Source: Nephromyces sp. MM_2019
Lineage: Eukaryota; Apicomplexa; Aconoidasida; Nephromycida
DNA: 64,000 bases
Assembly (NCBI GenBank): GCA_015657535.1
Contig: JADHZB010000690.1
Coordinates: forward strand, 107,515-171,514
Reading direction: 5' to 3'
Of the stretch, positions 1 to 11,033 are shown piece by piece. A program made the position numbers and the translations under genes. Positions within the stretch are counted from its first letter, which is position 1; each line of letters opens with the position of its first letter. The notes under the pieces were generated by a model. It searched no databases. It had not been told where the DNA came from and saw only the letters and a list, made by a program, of their open reading frames with translations.

Positions 1-1230
1 TGAGATCCCCATAGTAGACAAAAAAATTAAGCGACAAATGTCATGAAGCGAATATGGACAATATGGAATTCATTATTCTGTAACCGCAACATCATATAGC
101 AGTATACTCGAATAAACACTGCATAATAATCCCTACTAATACTGATGGTACTGCGAAAAACTTCAACTACTAATATGTCAAGCTGCAACAGGCACGATCG
201 AATATCATAAACAAGAAAACAGTCACTTCTTGAAACGCCATTATTAAGTATGCTGATACACGTAGCTGTAATTTAGTACCAAATATGGTAAGGGGAAGCA
301 TTGAAATTCGCGAAGTCGCTAGTACTAGCTTCATGATTGCATCTACTCCTTTTTTATCGTAGAGTCGTGTGATTTAACGTAGCTCTCTTTTGATTTTAAA
401 ATATCATATTTCTGTACGAGATTACAAAATATAAAAAAATGAATGCTGAAGTGTGAAATCTTGACAGGAGCTCAGCATTAACCATATTTTCGTGGTATCG
501 AGATCTACTTTTGTATCCTTCAAATCAAGTAAAACACTCCCAGATGTTATCCGCTGTACTTCAAGAGCGATCTCAATTTTGAAAGGTGAGTAAAGCAAGG
601 GAATGAGGAAAAACTAGTTGGCTGGTGGCGTAATAACTCTTATAGGGATTAAATACAATAACCCTAACTATGCGCAGTGAAAGCTATTTTTTAAAAGCTT
701 CGTTGTGATTAATTTGCATGCTTTACCATAGTTTCACTTGGACCTTTCCTCAATAAAACTGATGAGTAAAAAAAAAAGCGATGAACGCATTTTTTTGGAC
801 ACTTGCTGTTGAATGCTGTGAAAACCCGGTTGATTTACATTTCCTCGAAGGTTTAGAACAGACAAAAACATAAAAGGGGCACAACAATGATACTTTTCGC
901 TAATTTTGGCGTGGCATTCACAAAGTACAATGCCAACTAAATATAAAGCATTGAAATACATCTCAGAGAAAATCAGAGCGATTACATATATAGTAGAGGC
1001 TTCGTAGTTACTCCAGCTGGAATAACAAATTCAGTGAGATGCAGTCAAACAATTTTGTTTGAAATCGCATCTACCAAATTATATGCACTAATCATTGCCC
1101 GAAGATAGCTCGGTGCGCCGATACCGAAAAAAAATCAGAGCATATTTTTTAGAAAGCCAATACCTATATACTAAAACCTCTTCTTAAAGTTGATCGTTGG
1201 CTTACTGTGTATACTTCAATTTACTTGCAT
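1..1230. other. Non-coding or unassigned left edge
   Basis: No recognisable gene. The + strand is fairly A-rich, as in other stretches here that are transcribed leftward, so this is probably 3' flank of the small minus-strand gene that follows. An open minus-strand frame at 734-961 has neither an ATG start supported by context nor any similarity I recognise. Confidence 0.4.
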
Positions 1231-1712
1231 TTAAAGTATCGTCTTGACTTCTATTGTCGCTGCGTAACAAAGCTCAAGCGAAAATAGAACTTGATTCCTT
1301 AATAAGTGGGAAAGCACATTGTCTACATGCTGTTTCTCCATAAATCCGTCCAAATTTTCACGAATAAAATGACTTCGCTCAGCCCTGTCTACTTTTTTTA
1401 ATCTAGCGTTTAAGAAGAGCTTGTAGCTTAATGCAAGAAGAGCCTGTTGGGCTACGAAACAGAGCAACCAGGTTTTAGATTACGTTCCATGCATGGGGTT
1501 CAGAAAGTAGCCGCTTTATTGTGTAGGTATTCAGAATACCAAGCTATACATATGGATTACCCAGTAACATCTATCTGTGAAGTATAAATCTCAGCAAGTA
1601 ACTGAAATTTAGTGATCATGGCACAGCTAAGACATTAATAAACAAATTTTTAGGACTTTGCACATAGTGTACTTGATAAAAAAAGCTTGTTGGTAGGGAG
1701 TTGCGCTGCCAT
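1231..1712 (-). CDS. Small two-exon protein, possible LYR-motif (LYRM-like) family
   Basis: Model: exon 1 1712-1673 (ATG in context gaaATGGC) and exon 2 1451-1231 (TAA). The donor is TCAA|gtacac and the acceptor tctgtttcgtag|CC. The phases agree (1 to 1) and give about 86 residues, the usual size of LYRM proteins. Near residues 19-29 the stretch LALSYKLFLNARLKK resembles the LYR helix (L-Y-R followed by LLR-A-R), but the canonical LYR is here S-Y-K. It is followed by an R-rich helix with FIRENLDGF and a third helix, VDNVLSHLLRNQ, which matches the family pattern of IRxxF then an amphipathic helix with a hydrophobic dyad. Known LYRM proteins act in mitochondria as Fe-S and respiratory-complex assembly factors bound to acyl carrier protein. 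The identity is inference from pattern only; the degenerate motif could equally mean an unrelated helical protein. Confidence 0.4.
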
Positions 1713-4416
1713 TTCAATTTACCTCATCGCGCTCAAGGCGCATGCTATTGCATCTCTACTACGATATGTCCCTTTGCAATTATCAAGCTATCGCTACTGT
1801 CATGTCAATAGGTATCAACCGGTTCTTTTTATGGTACCTCCTCGCCTCAGCAAGTACAGATCCTCCTATTTGGATGAATTGGAAGGTGATACTGCTCAAG
1901 CGAGATTCCTTGTTTGCCGAGTCCGTTTAGCTTTACTTCTACTCGCGATACTTTTCGGCAGACTGAGATGTACGCCCGCTTATGCAGGCCCGCATAAGTC
2001 CTGCCTTTTTGTAGTGCTGTGCGCGTGTTACATTCCCCACCACAGGTATCCGGCTTGGTACCGCTATTCGTAGTTCTGGAAGAAGCTTTGGAGCACTATT
2101 CCAATTTGGGGCCGGTAGATAGACACCGTATATACTACCCCCTCCTCTCCGTGGACGAATACTATGTTCCACCTTCGTCCACTGAAACGGAGCATCCTCT
2201 ACGGCCTACGTGGCGGATAAGCAACAGCGGGGGACGCGCCTTCGCATCTTGCTCCCCGGAGCAAAAATCCTTCTTCCGCACAAGTCATCTTGCTCGACCC
2301 ATCTCCCTAGATGGTGTGTATTGACTTGCCTGTATGTTTCCGTATATCTTTTCGTGTGTTCTTTCATTGAGGGCCACGTTATGCAGCCATTTGTTATGCG
2401 TGTGGTGTGCATGCAACAATATACACTCTTAACTCTTTACATTTATTCCTCCTGCTTTTGTATTGTGCTGCACCGCACCCGATTTCTTCGCTGTACAGCA
2501 GATTTTACGCGTTGACACCTACCTCTCTCCAGCACCACGCGGCATGTAATTATCGGGTACACCTTGTAGCTATATGTTCTTCTTGAGGGTACTTGCTTTC
2601 CTCACTTTGTAAATTGCTTGCTTCTGTGCTATTTCTGTAATATTGTGCGGTTGTTGTGGTTAAGTGTTTTCCTGCGTTGTTTTCCTTTTTTACGGTATGC
2701 TGCAAGTGTGGTCATAGAAAAGAGGGAGTCATTCCAGATGTTTACGAATATATCAATGAATTGATGCTGGGAAGCATGGGCGGAAATTTGTTCCAGAAGT
2801 CTGTTTCCATCGTATTCGGGCCTATATGCTCATCTGCCTTACTCTTACCCGTGAGTTTATGTTCTGAAAGCTTTCGATGTACACTGCTTATTCTGAAAAA
2901 GCAGCTCTGTTTAGTTTTGAGATACTTGAGATTTATTGTCTTGCTTTATGCAGTCTTTTTTAGCTTTCTATTGCTGTAAATTTATTTGTGCAAGTAGAAG
3001 CATTTTTCTTCCTGTCATTTTTTTTGCATGCGCTGTTCCGGTAGCCTTAAAGTAAGCAAAGTCATAAGATGAAGCATTTGCTGCATAGCATTTTGTGCTA
3101 ATAACAGAGTGCAATTCTACTGTACTTGAGTATCAGTTTGAAAATTATTACGTTATATCACTTTGTGATATCGTAATGTGTAGCTCTATTTCCATAAGGC
3201 CTGTTCAAGTCACCTATAGCCAATGCTTTCATTATTGGTGCAGTCTGTTCCACACGTGGTTGATCGACTGAAGCCATCTCCCCTGCCGAGTTGATGGGAA
3301 ATTATGTGTTACTGCTAAAGATTTGAAGAAACGTTTATTGAGATTATATTTTGTTACTCTGCGAGTGGAGCAATTGTTCCTATACATTTTCTGTATATGG
3401 AAGCGCTCCCGGATTTTTGGCTTCAAGGATGTTAGCGAGAGGTGCCCGCTTTAATGCGTTTGTTTTCCTTGTGATTTGTATTACATCTGCATAACTTGCT
3501 TCCTGTTGTGCTGAAGTTTCTAACATGGGGCGCATTCTTTGTATAGTGTAAGCGTGTATATTGAAGCAAAATTTCAAGGAATTAAGGTAATCTATGAAAG
3601 TGGCTAATAACTCTAGTTTACTATTCCAATGTTAGTCTGCTTTTTATATAATTGAATGAGTGTATTATTTTCCCTGCTGCTATCTCAAAACTGACTTGGT
3701 TCTCATAAAACACCTCCCTGGTGCTGCGATGTTCATGTGTTTACGTGAATAGTATATGGTTAATTTTAGTCTCACTTAGAACAATGCTTACAGCAGGCAT
3801 ATGTACTTCATAAGTCTTTGTTATTATAAAATTTGTGGTGTTCGATTTTTTCAGACAATATACAAATTTTGTCTTGGCTCGTGGTATGCATCACAGCAAG
3901 ATGTCATGCTTCGTCAGTTATCAAGTTATGGTGCCCTTGAACAAAATGCCTTTATTTAAGAGAAAATTTTATTGGTGATATAAATTAAGCATCTAAAGAA
4001 ACCTTACTCCTTGATGCTTAAGTGCGTTTAAGTTGTGCAGAATGTGTTTACTGCTGTTTTCGCTATAGCTGTAGTCTACTACTTGAATTTTTTGGACCTT
4101 CTTCAACAAGCTATTTTTTGATGAGTTTCTTTGATACTGTGATTTTTATGTATCATCATCTAGTGCTTATGAGCACAAAATGCCTGGCCCTCATAATAGA
4201 AAGGATTTGCTTATCATTTCAACTATCCTGATATTGTGACGCTCTCCCTCTGATTAACTACTTCCGTAGCGACTTTATAACGCTCTTTGGCAGCAGAATT
4301 TGTTTCTTCGCGCGATAGAGCGTTGATATGTATACCGAGAAAAGAGACTGTTCGTTTCCTACAGCTCTTTTCCTCGGTTTACTATCTTTTATTTGTTAAG
4401 TAAAAAGTTCTATCCA
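1713..4416. promoter_or_regulatory. Divergent intergenic region between the LYR-like gene and the ApiAP2 gene
   Basis: This region separates two divergently oriented genes. About 1.7-2.5 kb is visibly richer in G+C than its surroundings, and from about 2.3 kb onward the + strand becomes T/G-rich, as in transcribed leader or intron sequence of rightward genes. I infer the promoters of both genes plus a 5' leader of the AP2 gene. Open frames inside (1687-2073, 2210-2515, 2656-2979) start at non-ATG codons and show no family features. A small hairpin with arms ATATCAC/GTGATAT lies at about 3158-3174. Confidence 0.4.
4334..4378 (+). promoter_or_regulatory. Imperfect inverted repeat just upstream of the AP2 start codon
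   Basis: The left arm accgagaaaagagactg (4334-4350) and right arm cagctcttttcctcggt (4362-4378) are near-perfect reverse complements with small indels, separated by 11 bases. The structure ends 38 bases before the ATG at 4417, so it would be in the 5' UTR or promoter. It could form an mRNA hairpin or be a dyad bound by a dimeric factor. Function is not known. Confidence 0.5.
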
Positions 4417-6195
4417 ATGAATTTTTCGCTTATAAAACCGGAGCCGCTTTCGCTGATGCTGCCCGAAGTATCCGGGGACGCTCGGAGTATCCTGTGCTCT
4501 TCTGTTAAGGATACTCTAGATAGTGATGGCCGGTTTACAACTACTTATTCTGAGAAAATAGCTTCCCAAGCATCCGAGGCCCTACTTGATGGCATGGCTT
4601 CGCCTGTAGACATGTTTACTGGGACGCAAACTACTATTAGTTCTGAGGATTCTCATTTGAAGGAGGAACCTGGTGATTCTATCATGATGGAGCACCACCA
4701 TGTGTTGCAAGATTCCCCAGTTTCACATGATACTTCGATAAAACTGGAGAAACAGATGAGTAAAGCTAAGTCGATTTTGAGGGCCGAGCGGTTACCTAGA
4801 GTGGGGGGCGTTTGCTTTGATAAGAATAGGCAAAGGTGGATTGCTCACTGGAAGGTGAGTGGGAAATATGTGAAGAATTACTTCCCTGTCAACCACTATG
4901 GATTCGATCAAGCGAGGTGTATGGCTATTCAGTGCCGTCATGAAGCAGAGAAGAGGTTGAACCTTCCTCCGATTCAATCTCGTCAGTCAATTGCCCCAAC
5001 GGCATCAACAGTTGATTTTAAACGAGAAGTAAATCCTGCAGATTCAGCTATGAATAATATAGATAATGGTAATATTAGAGGAGATATTGATCGAGAAATC
5101 GCTTCAGGTGGAGGAAAAATCCAAAATTCTCACCAAAATAGCTCTATTGATCCCTTTTATGATGGGAGGAAGAAGTGCTGGGTTGCAAGTTATACGGTGG
5201 TTGAACAGTTTCCTGTGAGCGTCTATGGTTACAATGAGGCCCGCCGTCGGGCCTTTGAATGCAGAAGGGCACATGAGAAAATGCGCGAAGACTCAAAACC
5301 CCATGGTGCTTCTGAAGCTGTTGTAAGTAGCAGAGGCCGTCCAGCGAAAAAGAATGAGGTTAGAAGCTTGTTTCGTAGCATATCTTGTATTATACTACTA
5401 GCATTTGTTTTCTTTTACTGCTTAAATAGAGTGTTGCAGTAGCTTTGGACATTCTCGTTTTTTTTTTTAATGAGTCGCTGGTTTTTGTGGGTACTTATAT
5501 CGAGGAGATTGCATCTTCATGCAAAGAGGTTATAATGTACTGCAAATTGTATTTTTCCTTTTCATCTAATGGTGAATCGTCATTTGGCGGGTTTTATGAT
5601 GTTTTCGCTTCCTGCCATTTCAGCTGTGACTAATTTTTCATTTGTTTTCCGTTATTTAAATGTGCGTGTGATGCCCTTGCTAAAGCTTATTGACAGGTTT
5701 ATTCTTTAATTTACGCCCAAAAACTGGTCTCTATTGTGGGACCTTGTGGGTATATTTGTATTGCAGCTTCAATCACCTTTTAAAAACTGCAATAATATAT
5801 ATAGGAATATATCGAGTATCTATATTACCCTCTTTCAGGACACTGCAAAAAAATCTGGTGAAGCAGCTTTCGATATGGGAATTTCTCAGAACAAGCACTC
5901 TCTTGTACTCACGCAGGAGGCAATATATATTGTGCTTAACGATCTGCATGAGAGCTGTTTGCCTGCATTGTCTGGCAAGGTTTCTCAAGTTTTACTAAAA
6001 AAGTACGACAATGTTCTCTGTTACCATAAAAATGTGGTGAAGGCTGCCTCCAGCATGGTTCACGTGAAAGTTTATCTCTCACTATTCCAGCGTTGCATTC
6101 TAGAGCACCTTCTGCCAAGCGATCGTACGGAGTCCGAACAGCGGCAGATGCTTTCTGATTTGCTTCAGAATATGGTTGATAAGATTAGCAAGTAG
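4417..6195 (+). CDS. ApiAP2 transcription factor with two AP2 domains and a C-terminal ACDC domain
   Basis: Sequence-specific nuclear DNA-binding protein of the apicomplexan ApiAP2 family. Exon 1 runs from the first ATG (4417) to 5358 and exon 2 from 5839 (ctctttcag|GAC) to the TAG at 6195, giving 432 residues. An alternative donor at 5322|gtaagt would remove 12 residues. AP2 domain 1 is at about residues 125-185: GGVCFDKNRQRWIAHW, then the F-P-V..YGF..AR..A core typical of the family. AP2 domain 2 (about 245-291) is shorter and more divergent but keeps W-VASY and YGYNEARRRAFECR. RGRPAKK at about 308 resembles an AT-hook. Exon 2 encodes the ACDC (AP2-coincident C-terminal) domain, recognisable by LTQEAIYIVLNDL and the following LPALSGKV. 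The N-terminus is acidic/Ser-rich and lacks domains. Known relatives regulate stage-specific expression, but which ApiAP2 lineage this is cannot be told here. The open frame before 4417 begins with TTG and has no ATG. Confidence 0.9.
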
Positions 6196-9100
6196 ATGAA
6201 ACTATCAAAAGTGTGTGGTAGCTTATGAGAATTTTATATAGTGGTAGCATGCGCATTTGTTCTATCGCTAGCTTTTCGTTGTTTTTTTGATGACTATTTC
6301 TTGAGATACTGTAACTAGTATGCTTGTTTTGAGATCTCCCTTTTACTGGACCACGCCTTTTTGATTGTTTCTATTAAATGTTGCAATTGTAAAAAGAAAG
6401 TACTTTTGTGCCTAACCCATGAGAAATTTTAAGCTGCTTAATTGCCAGAGGTAAATTTTTTTATCGTATACCGTGTGTTGATGACTTGTGCCCAGTGCTT
6501 GGATGTGTTGTGCCCAGTGCTTGGATGTGTTGTGCCCAGTAATTGGATGTGTTGTGATACTATGTGCGCATATTTGCATATGTTTGTGTCTATATATGCG
6601 TACCCTCGTGTGATTGTGTAATTGGTTGTACTCTAGCAACTATTGTCGCAATGAGCCTACTATGACATTGGTATTTTTTTTTGCCTCTGTTTCTTGCATT
6701 TTTCCATGCTCGGTAGTTTTCCAAATATACGAGTTCCCTATTGATTCTTTTCTTTTGTTAGCGCTTGAAAATTATTACTTGGGTTTTACTTCGTGCTTAA
6801 TATGCGAGCTTGCATATGGTACCCATGGAAAGGCGATTTATATACGTGCTGTCGTCACGAGTAAAGGTTGAGCTATTTATAATTATGCTGCAAACTGTGT
6901 TTCATAGTTAAGGACTGGCAGAAGCTAGCTTTGGTAGCGTTGTATATAAAATTCATCAGTGTCTTTTGTTATACGCACAAGTTGATATAAAATTTATCTT
7001 TTATGTTAAATGTTAATGTGTGGGCTTTTTCACATTTGTAGTAATCCGATGTGTGTTCTGATATTGCCTGTTAGCCTAGTGTTTAATTTTTGACAAGTGT
7101 GTTTGTGACGAATTAGAGGGGATGCTGCTATTTCTTAGAAGTAGGCGTCTGTGTGTGTCGCGCGAGTGGTTTTTTTTATTTCCTCGCGTTTATCTTTTGC
7201 GATTTTGGGTTTTTGATTATTTTCGAGTAGTAATAGTTTCGGTTATGTCAATTGCATTGGTTATGTTTCTTTTTGATAACATACATAATCACTTACATGC
7301 TGGTTGCTTTTTTTGGTTTTTGCTATCATATGCTATTCAGCATGCAGTAATATTATTTTAAAGGCTCTTATCCTATTGTTCTTGGCGATTTTGATGCTTG
7401 AAATTTTTGTTAATCGCACATATCGCCATTCCAAGCATCACTTAAAGAATATGAGACTCCGTATTCTATTGCGCTAAGGGGGGATTTTTCCTTGAAAGTG
7501 TCCTCTAGTTCTCCGAAGGCGTTCTTTTTTTTTCGGGGACACGCTTACCGGAAAGTGTTTTTATGGATCTTGGGGATTTAACTGCCTCCCTGCGTATTCA
7601 GCAGTACATGTTATTTCTCGTTTTTGTCTACTATGCTTATTCATCGCTTTTTTTAGACCTTTCCTTTGCGATGGCTAGAGACCTCTATTATTTATGTTTT
7701 CCTTTGAGGAACTACAGCGAATCCTGACTATTAATTATTCTACTAGTACTTAAAAAATGATTTTTGCATGAGACAAAATATTGGAGCAAACCCTTTTGTT
7801 GAGAGACCGCGTTGATTTTATTTCTCATAGAGATTTATAGAGATTGGCAAAAATGTGATAGCTCTCTGCTTTTTACCTCTATATCTCAATTCTCTTGATG
7901 CCTGCACGAAACCAAAGGTTTCGATAAAGCAAGAGTTCTGGATCATGCTATTATCATGCGAAGGAGATAGTTTTCCGCGGATAATTTTATTTTGCGGTTA
8001 TGCTTGTGTATTTACTAGCGACTTACGAGCGATCTCGGTTTGTGAGGGGGCTAGGAGTGTCGCAAAATTCAACAAAAGTTTATGCTTGATACTGTATACT
8101 ATATGATTTGGCTGTTTCACTATTATCTTAAATCGTGGCTGGGCTGCCGGATGTGCGCTCATGTTTTTTCTCTTGATAGGGAGCCGTCCTTGATAGCATT
8201 GTATGTGTGCGACAGTTTGCTAGTTGAAGGGGGTCGTGCAGATTAAAATGTTTTAAGCTTACTACATTTTAGAGATAATTATAAAGTGCTAAGATTATGC
8301 CTCGCATGAGATTTTCTGCAATTTTTGTTGTTTCCTGAAGGTTTAAGCATCCTGCTGCTACAATTCATGGCAGCAACCCTTATTTTTCACATCTAATTTC
8401 CTTTTCTATTAGCTTGTTAATAATAAATTATGAATTCTTCATAAAACGTCAATGGAACCGGCGAGTGTTCACAATATGCAGGCTACTCCTAAGCCTACCC
8501 GTATCGATTTGCTTGAATAGCTAAGAAGCTACTCAATATAATATGTTTCTTGTGTGCTTTGCTTTTCATTGGCTGTTGGGATTGTAGATGGCCCTAATTC
8601 TGAAGGCTCGTATAGAGTTCGCCTGGCGGTATGTGATTATATTAACTGATTCACGTAGGCATGTATATTTCAGCTACGGTTGATTGGATTTGCTGGATAG
8701 GGAACTACCTCCTTTGCTTAACAATTTACATTTAATCCATTTTCGTCGCTACTATGAACGTCTAATCTCTCTAAGCAGCCCCTTTTACTATTCGGAGAAT
8801 TGACGAGCATGAGGGATATGTCTTCTCGGTGTGTTGGTAGAAATTTGAATTACAAGGAGTCTCGTGCTTTTTATGACACCATGAATTCTGAGGGCGGGTG
8901 ATTTGGGTTTTCTTTTGTGTTTAGTATTGTAACTCCGCTATTATACCTGGTGTTTCACATGGACAATAATATATTAAATCTGCATCCGATGAGGCATTCG
9001 TTTAATGATATATAATGTACATAAGTGAAGGACCTCTATTATGCAGCCGAGGTACACAGTTGTCCTGGTTTGACTGCATGATTCTCAAATCTGATCAGAA

Positions 9101-9763
9101 GTCTGCAGGAGAATAAGATTCAAACTTCATACCCTGCTTAATCAGCGGCTATCAACTTTTATGTAGATTCTTCTGCTAGTGCCCCCGGGAAACTTGTTTG
9201 TGCCTCGGCCAAAGTTCTGAATGGTTCTTGCTAGGGGAAGCGCGAAAGTTCTGCCTCTTGGGCGCTACTGAGGAGTGCTGGTTAAGATTCAAGGTAGTTC
9301 TTACCTGATTGTGGATATTAACGGAAGCAATCGTAGTGATAAAGGGAAGTAGATATGTGGGCACCAAGCTTTTGATATGAGAAGCCCAGGCTGAGTGAGC
9401 AAAGCGGAAAAATGTAAAGTCCCTGTGAATTTATAAAAAATTTTCTCGACATTTGCAGGTTATGCAAGTCTCCTAGACCTATGATGCTATGAGATTGTAT
9501 TGTGGCTTCCGTTTGTTTGCTTGCTGTAAAACGGAGTCCCGAGTTTCTGGTATTTCAAAGACGATGCGGCTAGTTAATCCAGATTATCTTAAGTTCAAGC
9601 TTTCTACTTATATCGCAAATTATCCGGCTTTTCCACTTAAGTTTTTGAGCGATTCATCTTGTGATGGGATATACGTTATTGTGCATTCGCCATTCTAATG
9701 CCGATGGTGTTGGCAGGTGATGCAATGACGAGTATCCTGCGAGTGCATCGGATAGCTGTTATT
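6196..9763. other. Gene-poor T/G-rich interval with a few exon-like blocks
   Basis: No recognisable gene. The + strand is strongly T-rich to about 9 kb, consistent with the 3' UTR of the AP2 gene or an unrecognised rightward transcript. Two splice-bounded blocks look coding: 8588-8628 (tgtag|..GCG|gtatgt, reading GPNSEGSYRVRLA) and 8779-8829 (aagcag|..TCG|gtgtgt, reading PFTIRRIDEHEGYVFS). Their phases do not join directly, so no gene model is offered. A plus-strand frame at 9489-9698 has no recognisable similarity. Confidence 0.3.
6486..6551. repeat. 22-bp tandem repeat, three copies
   Basis: Three head-to-tail copies at 6486-6507, 6508-6529 and 6530-6551. The first two are identical (ttgtgcccagtgcttggatg followed by tg) and the third differs at two positions (gc to aa). 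It lies about 290 bases after the AP2 stop codon, in its presumed 3' UTR or flank. Confidence 0.9.
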
Positions 9764-10636
9764 TCATGGACCTTTGCGTACCATTTGATACCCCATCATA
9801 TGATAGCTTTGCAGCTCGGGGATGGCGCTCCTAGCCAGTTTTAATTGTATAGCATCCATAGGCTGTTTTTTGAATCTGAATGTATGCTCACTAATTTCAA
9901 CACCTACGAATTTGGGGTGGAAGTGGCTATTAGTAAGAGCCTCAGTGGGGCCTGAGTGGTGATTTCGTGAGTTTTCCAGGACGCAAAACGCATACACACA
10001 AGTTTTAATAGCCGATTGTAGTGGCGCTTTTTTTAGGTTTAGGTTCTTAAAGTGCTCCAGATTCTAAAGATTCTTAAGGTTTAGAGTTCAGATGCCTAGC
10101 ATATCGAGTGGTTGCTCTTGGTGTGGCAAGTTGCACAAGGGCTAGCAACACGAAATCACACACCATGGATAAGCTCTAGAGCAGAAGAAAAAACTTTTCT
10201 ACTGCTTCAAGAACCTGATTTTGTGGAAAAACATCTCCTTTTTGAAGTAAAAATGTAATTAAATGCGTTGACTAATGCATTAACGAGCTGCAGATGTGGA
10301 ATCACAAAAGCAGTGGTCAGAGGCACCTTTTTCCACTGGCCTGGAATACTGACTCTGCGTCTTCATGGCCTCATCCAAGCAAAAAAGAAGCACTGAATTT
10401 CAGTCACTCCAAATAGTCTTATACTGTGGATACAATTCTATTGTAAATAAAAATGCAAACCAGTTTCGAATCAAATATGGGCACCACCTCTTGCCTAATG
10501 TTGAGATATCTATGAATGATTCGTAGGTGAAGAAATACAAGATGTCGATATCTGCTGCCCTGCCGGGTTTACCTTTCTCGGAGGTACGCTCGTTACGGCG
10601 AGCTATCAAAATGTAAAATACGCCAAGCTTTAGCAT
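9764..10636 (-). CDS. Possible multi-exon gene, function unknown
   Basis: Several minus-strand blocks look coding but do not yet form a phased model. The first begins at an ATG at 10636 (MLKLGVFYILIARRNERTSE), followed by a donor-like GAAAG|gtaaac at about 10573 or by open frame to 10400. A second block at about 10396-10328 reads LLFCLDEAMKTQSQYSRPVE and ends at AAAAAG|gtgcct. A third at about 10292 reads LVNALVNAFNYIFTSK after an acceptor ccacatctgcag. The last open frame ends at 9764 and contains VGVEISEHTFRFKKQPMDAI. The start would be divergent from the IBTK-like gene with a ~400-base shared promoter. The N-terminal blocks loosely recall a longin fold (Ykt6-like), but this is too weak to name. 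Confidence 0.25.
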
Positions 10637-11033
10637 TTGGCGGACAATTCTCGTTGAAGATTTTGCAAAATTTCTGCTAAACTAGCTTCAAGCTTAGAGT
10701 GCAAACATAAAGTGCAGCCTCTTCATGTCTCTGAAGTTTTGATTTGTATGGTGGAAAATCAAAACCTTTCCAGAGAATGACAATGCTTTTTCCCTCTTCA
10801 TTCTTCGCCTGCTACTCGCTCTCCATTCCTCTGTTACGCGGTAGTAGCTAAACATACCTGGCGCTCTAATTTTTTGCTAAAAATGTTTTCCACAACTTAT
10901 AGGCTTCGGGTGCTCCCACCTCTGGTTGCCACGCTTTAAGCAGGTTTTGGCCTGCCTTTCCTTCTCCCAGTACTTTTATTCCTCTGATTTCTCTCTTCAA
11001 ACCTTATTAGCCGCTGCGTTTCAAGTGTTGAAT
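10637..11033. promoter_or_regulatory. Putative bidirectional promoter upstream of the IBTK-like gene
   Basis: About 400 bases between a candidate leftward gene start (10636) and the first ATG of the rightward RCC1/BTB gene (11034). The frame of the rightward gene stays open back to 10926 but starts there with TTG, so either this is 5' UTR or a short upstream exon exists. No specific motif is assigned. Confidence 0.3.

Noticed and set aside
1687..2515. Several overlapping plus-strand frames of 60-128 codons
   Set aside because: They start at TTG/GTG, overlap one another in different frames, are Cys/Tyr/Leu-rich without domain features, and coincide with a GC-richer divergent promoter region.
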